This document shows, in pieces, positions 15,466-26,008 of a stretch of DNA of 64,000 nt. The position numbers and the translations under genes were made by a program. The first letter of the stretch is position 1, and every line of letters starts with the position of its first letter. The stretch comes from Rhizobium sophorae (GTDB lineage: Bacteria; Pseudomonadota; Alphaproteobacteria; Rhizobiales; Rhizobiaceae), in NCBI RefSeq assembly GCF_013087515.1, contig NZ_JABFCN010000030.1, forward strand, positions 248,001 through 312,000. The letters run 5' to 3'. The notes beneath the pieces are model-generated. The model was not told where the DNA came from, searched no databases, and worked only from the letters and a program-made list of their open reading frames with translations.

Positions 15466-16662
15466 AGCAGCGTTGAGGACGGCGACGCCGGGAAGCTCCT
15501 TGCCTTCCATCCATTCGAGGAAGGCGCCGCCAGCGGTCGAGACATAGGTGAAATCGTCGGCAACGCCGGCATGGTTGAGCGCCGAGACGGTGTCGCCGCC
15601 GCCGGCAACGGAGGTGAGCTTGCCGGCCACCGTGCGCCCAGCGGCGAATTTCGCAGCAGCGACCGTCGCGGCATCGAAGGGTGCGATCTCGAAGGCGCCG
15701 AGCGGGCCGTTCCAGACCAGGGTTGCGGCGCGCTCGATCCAGGCGTTGATGGCCTCGACGGATTTCGGGCCGACATCGAGCACCATGGCATCGGCAGGAA
15801 TGGCGTTGATATCGACCGTCTCATTGGCGGCACCCGCCTTGAACTCGCGGGCAATCACGCCATCCTCTGGCAGGATAATGGCGCAGCCGGCGGTCGCGGC
15901 CTCGATCATGATCTGCTTGGCGGTCTCGGCGAGATCATGTTCGCAGAGCGACTTGCCGACATGGGTGCCGCGGGCGGCGATGAAGGTATTGGCCATGCCG
16001 CCGCCGATGACGAGCGCATCGACCTTTTTCACGAGGTTCATCAACAGGTCGATCTTGGTGGAGACCTTGGCGCCGCCGACGATCGCGACGACAGGGCGAG
16101 CGGGATCACCGAGGCCCTTTTCCAACGCTTCCAGCTCGGCCTGCATGGTGCGGCCGGCATAGGCCGGCAGGTGGTGGGCAAGCCCCTCGGTCGAGGCATG
16201 GGCGCGGTGGGCGGCCGAAAAGGCGTCGTTGACATAGATGTCGCCGTTGGCGGCAAGCGCCTTGGTGAAGTCGGGGTCGTTGTTTTCCTCGCCCTTGTGG
16301 AAGCGGGTGTTTTCCAGAAGCAGGATATCGCCGTCATTCATCGCGGCAACGGCGGAGGCGGCGGCCTCGCCGATGCAGTCGGCGGCCGTCAGCACAGCAT
16401 GATCAAGCACTTCCTCGACGGAAGGGGCGATCAGCGACAGCGACAGCTCCGGCGAAGGGCCATCCTTCGGCCGGCCAAAATGGGCCAGCAGGATCACCTT
16501 GGCACCCTTTTCGGACAATTCGAGGATCGTCGGCGCCACACGCTCGATGCGCGTCGTATCGGTGACCTTGCCGTCTTTCACCGGGACGTTGAGGTCGACG
16601 CGGACGAGAACGCGCTTGCCGCGGATGTCGGAAAGATCGTCGAGGGTCTTGAAAGAAGGCAT
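15457..16662 (-). CDS. pgk: Phosphoglycerate kinase
   Basis: The 401-residue enzyme makes ATP from 1,3-bisphosphoglycerate in glycolysis and runs backwards in gluconeogenesis. It shows [10 protein letters not shown] near residue 19, the GGAKVSTKI motif near residue 198, and [12 protein letters not shown] near the C-terminus, so both the substrate and nucleotide sites are intact. The start [13 protein letters not shown] (16662) is the family start; the frame continues upstream without similarity. It is 70 bp downstream of the antiporter gene and 325 bp upstream of fbaB. Confidence 0.96.
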   Translation of the reverse strand: MPSFKTLDDLSDIRGKRVLVRVDLNVPVKDGKVTDTTRIERVAPTILELSEKGAKVILLAHFGRPKDGPSPELSLSLIAPSVEEVLDHAVLTAADCIGEAAASAVAAMNDGDILLLENTRFHKGEENNDPDFTKALAANGDIYVNDAFSAAHRAHASTEGLAHHLPAYAGRTMQAELEALEKGLGDPARPVVAIVGGAKVSTKIDLLMNLVKKVDALVIGGGMANTFIAARGTHVGKSLCEHDLAETAKQIMIEAATAGCAIILPEDGVIAREFKAGAANETVDINAIPADAMVLDVGPKSVEAINAWIERAATLVWNGPLGAFEIAPFDAATVAAAKFAAGRTVAGKLTSVAGGGDTVSALNHAGVADDFTYVSTAGGAFLEWMEGKELPGVAVLNAAAA

Positions 16663-16732
16663 GGGGAGGATCCTGTCGTGGTTGGCGAAAGTTGCGCCGA
16701 ACATAGCAAGGATCATTCGAGACGCAAGGCGT

Positions 16733-18613
16733 TCAGCGGCCGTTTTCGCGTGTGCCTTCGTGGTGTCCGGCCGGCGGTTTCAGCGTGCTTTCGGAGGCTG
16801 CGGTTTCCCGGTTCCGGCGTCCGTTCAGTCGGTCGCGGATGCGCTGGATGATGTCCTTGAGATTGAGGAAGATCGGCAGCGTGATTGCCGGTTCGACCGC
16901 TTCGAGCGACATGCCCACGGAGGTGATGTGGTCGTGCTCATCGAGATCGCGGACGATGAGGATGATCGAGCCGAGGCGGACGCGGTCGGCATAATCGGCC
17001 TTGCCGCCGAGGCGCTGCCGCATCAATTCGGCGATCGTCAGGCCCTTTTCGGATTCGTTCAGCAGGCCGGGGCCATAGGCGGCGTCGAGATCGGCGGCAG
17101 GACGGGCGGGAGAGAGCGCGAAGGCCCCGAAGAATTCGGCATCGTCGTCATCGACCGGCGCACGGCTGGCGAAAAGCCGGTCGAGCAGGCGGGAATAACT
17201 CGGCACGATGAAGAGATAGACGAGATCGTGCTCGCGCAGCCGCCCGGCATATTGGTAGCGCATCGATTTGCCGTCTCGGATGACGAGCGAGGGTGTCGCC
17301 CAGCGCGGAATGCGCTCGCCGCGCAGCACCGGGCTGTCCTTGATGACGCGGTAGGAGAGCAGTTCGTGGTGGGCTGCGCCCGGCAAGTCGACTTCGACCT
17401 TGTCGACGGCGCCGATGCGCGGCGGAATGATCAGCCCGAGCTTCTTGGCGACGGGTTTGATCGTCCAGCCTTGGACGAGCAGCGAGACCAGCACGATGAT
17501 GAAAGCGGTGTTGAAATAGATCTGGCCGTTCTCAAGCCCCCCGAGGATCGGCATGATGGCAAGCAGGATGGAGACGGCGCCGCGCAGGCCGACCCAGGCA
17601 ACGAAGCCGATTTCCTGCTGCGTGTAATCGAAGGGAAGCAGCGAAAGCCAGACCGCTAAGGGTCGGGCGATGAAGATCAGGAAGAGGGCGAGCAGGATGG
17701 CCGGGACGATGATCGCAGGGAATTGCGACGGCGTGGCGAGCAGGCCGAGCACCAGGAACATGATGATCTGCGCCAGCCACGTCATGCCGTCCTGGAAACG
17801 CTTGATGGTGCCGATCGCCTGCATCTTGCGGTTTCCGGCATAGATGCCGGCGACATAGACGGCGAGGAAGCCGCTGCCGCCGACAGCGCCCGTGAAGGAG
17901 AAGACGAGAAGGGCGAGCGCCAGCACGAAGATCGGCGTCAGGCCGCGATCGGTATCAAGCTTGCTGACGATCAACACGATCATCATTCCGCCGAGCAGGC
18001 CGAGGATGACGCCGAGGCCCATCTGCTGCACGAACATGGCGAGCATGCCGATATTGATGCCCGCGTAACGCTCGCCGCTCGCCAGCACCTCGACGAGGGC
18101 GATGGTGAGGAAGATCGCCATCGGGTCGTTGGTGCCGGATTCGACTTCCAGCGTCGAGCGCACCTTGTCGCGGATGTTGATGCCGCCGATGCGCAGCAGG
18201 AAGAAGACGGCGGCGGCATCCGTCGATGCGACGATCGAGCCCAGCAGCAGGCCTTCCAGCCAGGTGAAATTCAAAAGCCACATCGCGGCGAAGGCAAAGA
18301 GCGAGGCGGTGATCAGTACGCCGACCGAGGCGAGCGCCAGAGAGGGCACGGCCGCAAGCCGAAAGGCCTGCATCGGCGTGCCGAAGCCGGAATCGAACAG
18401 GATGACGGCCAGCGCGATGGAACCGAGAATATAGGCGAGATAATTGTTGCTGAACTCGATGCCAAGGCCGTCGACACCGGCGGCAAGGCCGATCATCAGG
18501 AAGAGCAGCAGCAGGGGGGCGCCGAAGCGGAAGGCGAGCAGGCTCGAAAAAGCGGCAAGAAGCACGAGCGCCGTCGAAACCAGCACCACGATATAGAACG
18601 CTTCCATGACCAC
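16733..18613 (-). CDS. nhaP2: Potassium/proton antiporter (NhaP2/CvrA type)
   Basis: The 626-residue protein has a CPA1 antiporter domain with about thirteen hydrophobic segments (residues 1-400). It includes the aspartate pair region [18 protein letters not shown] near residue 158. A cytoplasmic C-terminal part (about 400-600) resembles TrkA-C and CorC/HlyC ligand-binding domains. It should expel K+ or Na+ in exchange for protons, as in the CvrA/NhaP2 group. It lies between gap and pgk, interrupting the usual glycolytic order. Ion specificity is inferred from family only. Confidence 0.85.
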   Translation of the reverse strand: MVMEAFYIVVLVSTALVLLAAFSSLLAFRFGAPLLLLFLMIGLAAGVDGLGIEFSNNYLAYILGSIALAVILFDSGFGTPMQAFRLAAVPSLALASVGVLITASLFAFAAMWLLNFTWLEGLLLGSIVASTDAAAVFFLLRIGGINIRDKVRSTLEVESGTNDPMAIFLTIALVEVLASGERYAGINIGMLAMFVQQMGLGVILGLLGGMMIVLIVSKLDTDRGLTPIFVLALALLVFSFTGAVGGSGFLAVYVAGIYAGNRKMQAIGTIKRFQDGMTWLAQIIMFLVLGLLATPSQFPAIIVPAILLALFLIFIARPLAVWLSLLPFDYTQQEIGFVAWVGLRGAVSILLAIMPILGGLENGQIYFNTAFIIVLVSLLVQGWTIKPVAKKLGLIIPPRIGAVDKVEVDLPGAAHHELLSYRVIKDSPVLRGERIPRWATPSLVIRDGKSMRYQYAGRLREHDLVYLFIVPSYSRLLDRLFASRAPVDDDDAEFFGAFALSPARPAADLDAAYGPGLLNESEKGLTIAELMRQRLGGKADYADRVRLGSIILIVRDLDEHDHITSVGMSLEAVEPAITLPIFLNLKDIIQRIRDRLNGRRNRETAASESTLKPPAGHHEGTRENGR

Positions 18614-19103
18614 CCCTTTCCATCGACTGCTTTGCGAACACAGCCGCCCCGGCCGATCCGCCTTTATTCAACCCCTCCGTCACGCGGCAATCCATCAGTA
18701 AACGGCAAAACGCCAGAGAAGGGTAGGCCTTGCGGCTTAACCTCGTCGCGATGCTGCTTCATGCTGCTGAACGGCTGCCGGACGGCCAACCGACACGGAA
18801 TGCTACGGGAGAAATTCTCTATAAAGAATGTATAGGAAAATCAGGCGAGAGCAGGGCAAAAGAGACAGGCACGGATTTTTCCTGCCAGTATCTGCGAATG
18901 GCAACAGAATAAGAGACGCTCCTCCTTCCACGCGGCCCGTTTGCCTTGTCCAATAACGGGAAGACTGGATTGGACGCGCGGATGCGGAGAGTGAGGAAAA
19001 TGAACGCTGAGATATTTCGATATAGGGTAGGAAAATGCCGGCCGCCAGCGAGAGCAGCCGGCTGTAGTCTTGTGTCCGAAGCGGCCGGCCGGCCCTTGCT
19101 CTG
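18614..19103. other. Gene-free stretch between antiporter and a small membrane-protein gene
   Basis: About 490 bp with no convincing gene. Short frames have no ribosome-binding site or family character. A GGCCGGCCGGCC stretch at about 19083-19094 may pair with GCCGGC further left, but I cannot call a terminator. The rest shows no repeat that I recognise. Confidence 0.5.
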
Positions 19104-19283
19104 CTATCCCAACACTGCCTGAAGTATGACGATGGCGAGAAACGAGAGGCCAATGAACGCGGCAACCCAGATGACCAGACGATTAGCCTTTGCCAGCACG
19201 GCCGGTCTGACGTCCCGCTTGGGGTGAAACCGTTGCCGCCGTTTGAGGGTGGTGTGGGACAAGCGTTTTTGTGCCTCTGCCAT
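19104..19283 (-). CDS. Small basic membrane protein (59 aa)
   Basis: A 59-residue protein with a basic N-terminal half (LKRRQRFHPKRDVRPAVL) and a single hydrophobic helix at the C-terminus (VIWVAAFIGLSFLAIVILQ). The ATG at 19283 has GGAGG five bases upstream, an excellent ribosome-binding site that decides the start over an ATG 30 bases earlier. Function unknown. It would sit with its basic part in the cytoplasm. Confidence 0.7.
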   Translation of the reverse strand: MAEAQKRLSHTTLKRRQRFHPKRDVRPAVLAKANRLVIWVAAFIGLSFLAIVILQAVLG

Positions 19284-19372
19284 TATCACCTCCACTTGGC
19301 TCACTTTAGCCATTGTGCAGCGCTGTGCATTTCCTCAATCTAGCACGCTTGGCCAGCCGATTGCCAACTCGC

Positions 19373-19687
19373 TCAGTCTTCCGTGTCCTCGCCCTCGTCG
19401 GTCAGATCCGCGACCGGGACCAGGAAAACGACGAACTCGTCCTCGATCGTCCGTTCGGGATCGTCGTCGAATTCATAGGCGTGCTCGACTTCGCTTGCTT
19501 CCTCGGCCGTTGCCTTGCGCAGGCTCAGGACAGCTTTGCGGTCCCAAAGAGGCTTGCCTTCGGATTCCAGGACGGTCAGATCGTCGCGAAAGTCTTCCGC
19601 CTCGAAGAAATGCGTTGCTTCCTCGTGATTTTCCGAGCGAAAACTGGCAACGGCGCGGCCGGCGATTTCAACGGTAAAATAATCCAT
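19373..19687 (-). CDS. Hypothetical acidic protein (104 aa)
   Basis: The 104-residue frame begins MDYFTVEIAGRAVASFRS at 19687, preceded by an A/G-rich region, and is rich in Glu and Asp, ending ADLTDEGEDTED. I recognise no domain. The listed upstream extension (MASSITPAAASSSGG) reads like intergenic sequence. It lies beyond the gap terminator on the same strand. Confidence 0.65.
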   Translation of the reverse strand: MDYFTVEIAGRAVASFRSENHEEATHFFEAEDFRDDLTVLESEGKPLWDRKAVLSLRKATAEEASEVEHAYEFDDDPERTIEDEFVVFLVPVADLTDEGEDTED

Positions 19688-19860
19688 CCATCTCTCTTTA
19701 TCTCCCCCAGACGACGATGCGGCTGCAGGGGTTATCGATGACGCCATAGCCGGCTTCGGAACCGAGGCGGTACTGGCGTCTGTGCATGTCGAATACCCAA
19801 GGCCGCCTATCCTACCAGATCCGGTGCTGGAAATGGGAAATGATGCGGCTCGAGCGTGTA

Positions 19861-19888
19861 TAACAAAACGGCCCGGTTTCCCGGGCCG
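19861..19888 (-). terminator. Rho-independent terminator of gap
   Basis: Arms CGGCCCGG (19869-19876) and CCGGGCCG (19881-19888) with a four-base loop, followed on the minus strand by TTTTG. It starts 26 bp after the gap stop codon. Confidence 0.85.
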
Positions 19889-19913
19889 CTTGCGATAGTC
19901 GATAATCAGGCTC

Positions 19914-20924
19914 TTAGATCAGCTTGGCAAACGCGACGGCGGTGTCGGACATGCGGCTGGAGAAGCCCCACTCGTTGTCGTACCAGGACAGGACGCGCAC
20001 GAAGTTGCCTTCCATGACTTTGGTCTGATCGGTTGCGAAGATCGAGGAGTGGCTGTCGTGGTTGAAGTCACGGGAGACGAGCGGCTCGTCGGTGTAGCCG
20101 AGGATGCCCTTCAGCTTGCCGTTGGCAGCAGCCTTGATGGCTTCGTTGATTTCGCCGACGCTGGTTGCCTTCTTGGCGACGAACTTGAAGTCGACGACGG
20201 AAACGTTTGGGGTCGGAACGCGGATCGAGGTGCCGTCGAGCTTGCCCTTGAGGTGCGGCATGACGAGGCCAACGGCCTTTGCAGCGCCCGTCGAGGTCGG
20301 GATCATCGAGAGGGCAGCAGCACGGGCGCGATACAGGTCCTTGTGCATCGTGTCGAGCGTCGGCTGGTCGCCGGTATAGGAGTGGATGGTCGTCATGAAG
20401 CCGTGGTCGATGCCGACGGCGTCGTCGAGAACCTTCACGACCGGCACCAGGCAGTTGGTGGTGCAGGATGCGTTGGAGATGACCATGTGCTCCTTGGTGA
20501 GCTGGTCATGGTTGACGCCGAAGACGACCGTCAGGTCGGCACCATCGGCAGGCGCCGAAACGATGACGCGCTTGGCGCCGGCCGTCAGGTGAGCGGCAGC
20601 CTTGTCGCGGGCGGTGAAGATGCCGGTGCATTCCATCGCGATGTCGACGCCGAGTTCGCGGTGCGGCAGCGTTGCCGGATCCTTGATCGCCGTGACCTTG
20701 ATCGGCTTGCCGTTGCCGACGATGATCGAGTCACCCTCGACCTTCACCGTTGCCGGAAAGCGGCCGTGGATCGAGTCGTAGCGCAGCAGGTGGGCGTTGG
20801 TTTCAACCGGGCCGAGATCGTTGATGGCGACGACTTCGATATCGGTGCGGCCGGATTCGACGATGGCGCGAAGGACGTTGCGGCCGATGCGGCCGAAACC
20901 GTTGATGGCAACCTTGACTGTCAT
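19914..20924 (-). CDS. gap: Glyceraldehyde-3-phosphate dehydrogenase, type I
   Basis: The 336-residue enzyme oxidises glyceraldehyde-3-phosphate with NAD and phosphate. It begins with the NAD-binding [15 protein letters not shown] motif, has the catalytic cysteine in [12 protein letters not shown] (about residue 154) and the [12 protein letters not shown] motif after it. I chose the second ATG (MTVKVAING) because GGGAG stands nine bases before it and only three bases before the first. It is 81 bp downstream of tkt on the same strand and ends in a strong terminator, so tkt-gap is probably one unit. Confidence 0.97.
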   Translation of the reverse strand: MTVKVAINGFGRIGRNVLRAIVESGRTDIEVVAINDLGPVETNAHLLRYDSIHGRFPATVKVEGDSIIVGNGKPIKVTAIKDPATLPHRELGVDIAMECTGIFTARDKAAAHLTAGAKRVIVSAPADGADLTVVFGVNHDQLTKEHMVISNASCTTNCLVPVVKVLDDAVGIDHGFMTTIHSYTGDQPTLDTMHKDLYRARAAALSMIPTSTGAAKAVGLVMPHLKGKLDGTSIRVPTPNVSVVDFKFVAKKATSVGEINEAIKAAANGKLKGILGYTDEPLVSRDFNHDSHSSIFATDQTKVMEGNFVRVLSWYDNEWGFSSRMSDTAVAFAKLI

Positions 20925-21005
20925 GTTCATTCACTCCCGATAGAGTAGGGCCCGATAGTGAGGGCCTGGAATTGAGGAGATGGAGAGCGCCTCAAGGCGC
21001 CCTCA

Positions 21006-22979
21006 TTAAAGCTTTGCTTCCGCGGCCGCAACGACGGCGTCGGCGGTGATGCCGAAATGCTTGTAGACTTCCTTGACCGGGCCGGAAGCGCCAAAGCTCT
21101 TCATGCCGATGAAGGTGCCTTCCGGTCCGATGAACGCATCCCAGCCTTCGCGAACGGCGGCTTCGACGGCGATCTTGACCGGCGAGTTGCCGAGGATTTC
21201 CCTGCGATAGGCTTCCGGCTGCTCGAAGAACAGTTCCGTGCAGGGAACCGATACGACGCGGACGGTAACGCCCTTGGCTTCGAGTGCCGTACGGGCAGCA
21301 ACGGCAATTTCGACTTCGGAGCCGGAGGCGAAGATCGTTACCTGGGCGTCGGCATTGCCGGCCAGCGTGTAAGCACCCTGTTCGCAGAGGTTCTTTTCGC
21401 TGTATTCGGTGCGGGCCGCCGTGAGGTTCTGACGCGTCAGAGCAAGGCCCGAAGGACGGTTGTGCGTCTTGATGGCGATCTGCCAGCATTCCGCCGTTTC
21501 CGTGGCGTCGGCCGGACGGAAGACCATCAGGTTCGGGATGGCTCGCAGACCGGCGAGCTGTTCGACCGGCTGGTGCGTCGGGCCGTCTTCGCCGACGCCG
21601 ATCGAGTCATGCGTCAGGACATGAATGACGCGGATGCCCATCAGCGAAGCAAGGCGGATCGGCGGGCGGCAATAATCCGAGAAGATCAGGAAGCCGCCGC
21701 TATAGGGGATGAGGCCGCCATGCAGCGCAATGCCGTTCATGGCAGACGCCATGCCATGCTCGCGGATGCCCCAATGCACGTAGCGACCGGCGAAATCCGT
21801 CGGCGTGATCGAGTGCATCTGGCTGGTCTTGGTGTTGTTCGACGGCGTCAGGTCGGCGGAGCCGCCCAGCGTTTCCGGCAGGAAGCCGTTGATGACCTCG
21901 AGCGCGTCTTCCGAAGCCTTGCGGGTCGCAACCGTCGGCTTGGTCTCGGCGAGCTTCTTCTTATATGTGCTGATCGCGGCGTCGAAGCCTTCCGGCAGCT
22001 CGCCTGCCATGCGGCGGGTGAATTCGGCCTTGGCGGCGGCTTTGGCGAGGGTTTCCTCCCATGCCTTGACGATATTGTCAGAGCGGGTGCCGGCCGCGCG
22101 CCATGCGTCCAGGACGTCGGAGGGGATGACGAAGGGCTCGTAATCCCAGTTCAGCGCCTTGCGGGTGGCGGCGATTTCCTCGGCGCCGAGCGGGTTGCCG
22201 TGGACCTTGTGGGTGCCCTGCTTGTTCGGGGCGCCGAAGCCGATGACGGTCTTGCAGGCGATGAAGGTCGGGCGGTCGGACTTATGGGCAGCTTCGATCG
22301 CGTCGGCGATAGCGGCCTGATCGTGACCGTCGATCTCGATGGTGTTCCAGTGAACGGCCTTGAATCGGGCGATCTGGTCAGTCGAGTCCGACAGCGAGAC
22401 GGCGCCGTCGATGGTGATCGAATTGTTATCCCAGAATAGGACGAGCTTGTTGAGCTTCAGGTGGCCAGCGAGCGCAATGGCTTCGTGGCTGATGCCCTCC
22501 ATCAGGCAGCCGTCGCCGCAGATCGCGTAGGTATAGTGATCCTGGAGATCGGAGCCGAACTCCTCGCGCAGCTTGCGTTCGGCAATCGCCATGCCGACGG
22601 AATTGGCGATGCCTTGGCCGAGCGGGCCGGTCGTCGTTTCGATGCCTGTGGCATGACCGTATTCCGGATGGCCGGCGGTCTTCGAGCCGACCTGACGGAA
22701 CTGCTTCAGATCCTCGACCGTCATGTCGGGGTAGCCGGTCAGATACAGCAGCGAATAGAGCAGCATCGAGCCATGGCCGGCCGACAGCACGAAGCGATCG
22801 CGGTTCGGCCAGTGCGGCTTCTTCGGATCGAAGCGCAGATATTTGGTGAACAGGACCGTTGCCACGTCGGCCATGCCCATCGGCATGCCCGGGTGGCCGG
22901 AGTTCGCCTTTTCGACGGCGTCCATGGCGAGAAAACGGATCGCATTCGCCATCCGGTCGTGTTGTTCGGGAGAGGTCAT
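21006..22979 (-). CDS. tkt: Transketolase
   Basis: The 657-residue thiamine-diphosphate enzyme transfers two-carbon units in the pentose-phosphate pathway. The motifs are complete: [20 protein letters not shown] at residues 19-38, the TPP site [13 protein letters not shown], and the C-terminal half with [20 protein letters not shown]. The start [20 protein letters not shown] (22979) fits the family; the upstream part of the open frame does not. It pairs with gap downstream. The upstream region holds a weak dyad around 23116-23155 that may be an operator. Confidence 0.96.
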   Translation of the reverse strand: MTSPEQHDRMANAIRFLAMDAVEKANSGHPGMPMGMADVATVLFTKYLRFDPKKPHWPNRDRFVLSAGHGSMLLYSLLYLTGYPDMTVEDLKQFRQVGSKTAGHPEYGHATGIETTTGPLGQGIANSVGMAIAERKLREEFGSDLQDHYTYAICGDGCLMEGISHEAIALAGHLKLNKLVLFWDNNSITIDGAVSLSDSTDQIARFKAVHWNTIEIDGHDQAAIADAIEAAHKSDRPTFIACKTVIGFGAPNKQGTHKVHGNPLGAEEIAATRKALNWDYEPFVIPSDVLDAWRAAGTRSDNIVKAWEETLAKAAAKAEFTRRMAGELPEGFDAAISTYKKKLAETKPTVATRKASEDALEVINGFLPETLGGSADLTPSNNTKTSQMHSITPTDFAGRYVHWGIREHGMASAMNGIALHGGLIPYSGGFLIFSDYCRPPIRLASLMGIRVIHVLTHDSIGVGEDGPTHQPVEQLAGLRAIPNLMVFRPADATETAECWQIAIKTHNRPSGLALTRQNLTAARTEYSEKNLCEQGAYTLAGNADAQVTIFASGSEVEIAVAARTALEAKGVTVRVVSVPCTELFFEQPEAYRREILGNSPVKIAVEAAVREGWDAFIGPEGTFIGMKSFGASGPVKEVYKHFGITADAVVAAAEAKL

Positions 22980-23312
22980 GGCTTTTCCGCAAGTTCCGGG
23001 TGTCGGGGGATGGCCTCGAGCCTCCAAGACCATCGAGTGAAAGCGGCAGAGACATAGCAGTTGGGACGGGCAAGTCAATAAATGGCAGGCCAAATCCGGG
23101 CAAGCAGCGGCGATTTTTGACATTTGATCGCGCGATTGTACAAATGACGAATCTGATGTGACGAGCCTATGTAAAACGCTCATCCACAGGATAGGCCGGT
23201 GGGCAAGTGACAGGATTTATTGACGGGCCGTCGGCGAGCTGCATATCCTTTTGAAATCGCAAGATCGGCGTGGCGTGTCGATTCGCGGATCCTGCGCGGG
23301 AATCGGAAAGAC

Positions 23313-23588
23313 ATGATGCCCACAGGCAAAACCATGGAAGCAGCGCTCAACGAATTGAGACAGGCGATTTCGAGCCTCGAAAACGCCGTCGACATGCGTG
23401 TCGAGCGGCAGCGCGAGCAGGGCGAGATCGAGGGCGAGGTACGGCGTGTGCACGCCGACCGTTCGCGGCTGGCGCAGGAGCTCGACCAGGCCGAATTCCG
23501 CGCCAACCGGCTGGAAGAGGTCAATCGCGAGGTATCTCGGCGGCTGGTGACGGCGATGGAAACGATCCGCGCAGTTCTGGATCGCTGA
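23313..23588 (+). CDS. DUF4164 coiled-coil protein
   Basis: The 91-residue protein is almost entirely coiled coil, with a long Glu/Arg-rich helix (VERQREQGEIEGEVRRVHAD and AQELDQAEFRANRLEEVNRE). It starts MMPTGKTMEAALNELRQAIS after GGAAAG and ends 16 bp before zapA. The pairing of a short coiled-coil gene with zapA is common in rhizobia, so a role near the division site is plausible, but no function is established. Confidence 0.75.
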   Translation: MMPTGKTMEAALNELRQAISSLENAVDMRVERQREQGEIEGEVRRVHADRSRLAQELDQAEFRANRLEEVNREVSRRLVTAMETIRAVLDR

Positions 23589-23604
23589 TGAGAGAGAGTT
23601 TCGC

Positions 23605-23982
23605 ATGGCGCAGGTGACGGTAACGATCGACGGCAAGGCCTATCGCATGGCCTGCGAGGAAGGGCAGGAGGATCACCTGACCGATCTCGCCAACCGCTTC
23701 GACGGCTATGTCGGCCATCTCAAGGATCAGTTCGGCGAAATCGGCGATCTCAGGATCACTGTTATGGCCGGCATCATGGTTGTGGATGAAATTTCCGAAC
23801 TCACGCGCCGCGTCGCTGGATTGGAATCCGAACTCGAGTCGCTGCGCGGCAACCGCGATACGGTGCTTGCAGCGACCGCCCGCACCGAGGAAAATCTTGC
23901 GGCGGCGTTGAGTGAAGTATCGAGCCGCATTCGCGGCATCACCGACAAGCTGAACGGCCGGTCTGCCCCCGAACTCAATTGA
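23605..23982 (+). CDS. zapA: Cell division protein ZapA
   Basis: The 125-residue ZapA protein starts MAQVTVTIDGKAYRMACEEG, the standard beta-strand N-terminus, and has the ANRFDGYVGHLKDQFGEIGD core followed by a C-terminal coiled coil. ZapA promotes FtsZ ring bundling at the division site. The gene is in a two-gene unit with the DUF4164 gene and is followed by a 6S RNA candidate, the same order as zapA-ssrS in many bacteria. Confidence 0.93.
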   Translation: MAQVTVTIDGKAYRMACEEGQEDHLTDLANRFDGYVGHLKDQFGEIGDLRITVMAGIMVVDEISELTRRVAGLESELESLRGNRDTVLAATARTEENLAAALSEVSSRIRGITDKLNGRSAPELN

Positions 23983-24048
23983 TCTCAAATAAATAGGGGC
24001 GGCCTTTCGTCACCACTGGCGCGTCAGCGCAAACGACCTTATATATCG

Positions 24049-24205
24049 CCATGCGGTCTGCGCCTCTCGACAGGAACCACAATCCCTGGGGCCATACTCG
24101 ATCCAAAGGGAGCTGTCCCTGGCCAGGCCCGTGGGCCTGGACACACGGCGCCCACCTACGTTTGTAGGCACCCAGGATCGTAAACATCCATCGGTGGTCG
24201 TGGAT
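24049..24205 (+). ncRNA. ssrS: 6S RNA candidate
   Basis: The intergenic stretch after zapA has the expected place and look of 6S RNA. It has no coding character, is GC-rich and is packed with hairpins: CCAGGCCC/GGGCCTGG and CCTAC/GTAGG inside, plus CGATCC pairing with GGATCG near the 3' part. The 3' end runs into a T-rich region after TCGCACC. 6S RNA binds the sigma-70 RNA polymerase in stationary phase. In many bacteria it lies between zapA and fau; here fau has moved to 47 kb. A TTATAT at 24039-24044 could be its -10 box. Ends are estimates. Confidence 0.65.
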
Positions 24206-24275
24206 CGCACCTTTTCTTTTATCATCGCGATGACGACGAACGCGGCTCGCGCGTTCGTCCGTTTCAGCACGTCCG

Positions 24276-25763
24276 CTATTTCTTCAGGCCTGGAAGGGTG
24301 ACCTGGAAGACCTGTAACATGGTGTCGATGTTGGCACCGCCGTCTGCCTTGTAGGCTGCACCCACCTGGAAACCATCCTGCGTCAAGAAGTCGTTGTCAT
24401 TGACGACGAACAGGAAATAGTCGTCCGGCAGGTTCGGGTCGAGAACGCTCGCAAGAGCCATGGCCTCCCATTTTTCTGACAGATTGTTCTTGTCGTTCGG
24501 CGCACCGTTGTGCAGGCCGAAGCGGCTGAGATCGGCCTTGTCGTTGAGGTCGATGAAGGGTGTCAGCGTCGCCGGCGTCAGCGAGGGATCGACGACACCC
24601 TTCGGCGCGATCGGCTTGCCGTCATCGAATTCGCTGCCGGCGATGTCGGTCGCGGCGGAAACGTCGACGATGCCGACCTTGCGGTAGAGCGAGGTATCGC
24701 CTTTCAGGCCCTGGCCGTTGCCGCTGTCACGAGCGAGCATCAGGAAGGTCTTGTCGGAAAGAGCGACGATTTCGCTCTCAGCGGCGATCGTCGTCTTGTC
24801 CTTGGCGTCCTTGAAGACCGGCAGCGGCACGACATATTCGTGCACCAGTTTCAGGTCATCGGGATCGGCGGCGTCATAGACCATGGCGCGGGTATTTTGG
24901 CGGGTCGAGCTGGAATCGCCACCGTCCTGGCGGGCAGCCGATTGCAGCACGGCGATGATGAACTTGCCGTCCGGTGTCATCGCCATGCCTTCGAGACCCT
25001 GGTTGTTCTGGCGGCCGGTCTCCGGATCCTTCGGGTCCGGAGCGGAGGCGCCGGGGCCGGGATTGTTGGAGGCAAAGCTCAACGCGCCCTTGCGCATCGG
25101 CAAAAGCGCCTTCGGCGGCTGGGCGGCGGACAGCAGATGGCCATCGGCCGAGAAGCGGTAGATATAAGGCCCGTATTCGTCGCTGACGAACATGGTGCCG
25201 TCGGCCATGCGGATGATGGCTTCATTGTCGAGCGCGATCTTGCCGTTCGTCGCCTTCGGCAGTGGCGGAAAATCGCCGGCAGCGGGTCGGACGCCGGATT
25301 CCGGGTCGAGACCGGTCATCTCGCCGCCTTTGTCGTCGACGAAGGGCGTGGAATCGACGAGCTTTGCGTCGACGCCCGACTGTTCCTTGCCGGTCTCGGG
25401 TGCCGCACCCGGAGCGGTCGGCGTCAAACCGATCGAGATGGTGTTCAGGCGTGGCCGGTAATCAACGGTGCCGACGGCGTTATAACCGCGATCGGGCAAC
25501 AGGTAGAGTGTGCCCTTGTAGGTAGCGCCGTCGCGGCTCCAAGCGGCGGGATCGATCGCCATGCCCGAGCCGGAACCAAAGGTCTCGCCGAATTTGTCAC
25601 GCTGGTTGGCGGGGATGCGGCCGATGCCCACAAGGCCCTTGTTGACGAAGGTGAGGCCGCCGACGGTGGCGGAATTCTCGGCCATTGCGACGGCCGGAAC
25701 GGCGGCGGATGCCGCAAGAACCGCGGCGAACAGCCGCGCTGTGTAAGGTCTGACATTCTTCAT
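24276..25763 (-). CDS. Secreted esterase-like phytase-domain protein
   Basis: The 495-residue protein has a signal peptide (residues 1-28, ending AVPAVAMAEN). The mature part has the esterase-like activity of phytase family layout: LLPDRGYNAVGTVDYRPRL in the first third, NQGLEGMAMTPDGKFI centrally, and KWEAMALASVLDPNLPDDYF near the end. The family is a large beta-propeller-type periplasmic or secreted fold; phosphatase or phytase activity is predicted from the name only. It is a single gene on the minus strand. The flank 25764-26008 holds only its promoter region. Confidence 0.82.
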   Translation of the reverse strand: MKNVRPYTARLFAAVLAASAAVPAVAMAENSATVGGLTFVNKGLVGIGRIPANQRDKFGETFGSGSGMAIDPAAWSRDGATYKGTLYLLPDRGYNAVGTVDYRPRLNTISIGLTPTAPGAAPETGKEQSGVDAKLVDSTPFVDDKGGEMTGLDPESGVRPAAGDFPPLPKATNGKIALDNEAIIRMADGTMFVSDEYGPYIYRFSADGHLLSAAQPPKALLPMRKGALSFASNNPGPGASAPDPKDPETGRQNNQGLEGMAMTPDGKFIIAVLQSAARQDGGDSSSTRQNTRAMVYDAADPDDLKLVHEYVVPLPVFKDAKDKTTIAAESEIVALSDKTFLMLARDSGNGQGLKGDTSLYRKVGIVDVSAATDIAGSEFDDGKPIAPKGVVDPSLTPATLTPFIDLNDKADLSRFGLHNGAPNDKNNLSEKWEAMALASVLDPNLPDDYFLFVVNDNDFLTQDGFQVGAAYKADGGANIDTMLQVFQVTLPGLKK

Positions 25764-26008
25764 GGAAATACCCTCTCGGTCAAAAGCGCTCTCGAAACGG
25801 CTTCCGCCCGCAGGCTGGACGCCGCTTCAAATGACACCCCCGGCCTGGATTCGATTTCCGGATGGCACAACACGCCCTGGATTTCGTCGCCCCATATCCC
25901 CGGCAGACGGTCTATGACGGGATCGTGATATCTGGATGACACTTTTCAGTGACAAGGCCACGCCAACAGGTGTGAGGCTTTTGCATATCCGCATTCCAGC
26001 TCACTGCT

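Noticed and set aside
24010-24270. Minus-strand short frames over the 6S RNA candidate
   Set aside because: No ribosome-binding site and no family character; the sequence is better explained by hairpins of the RNA.
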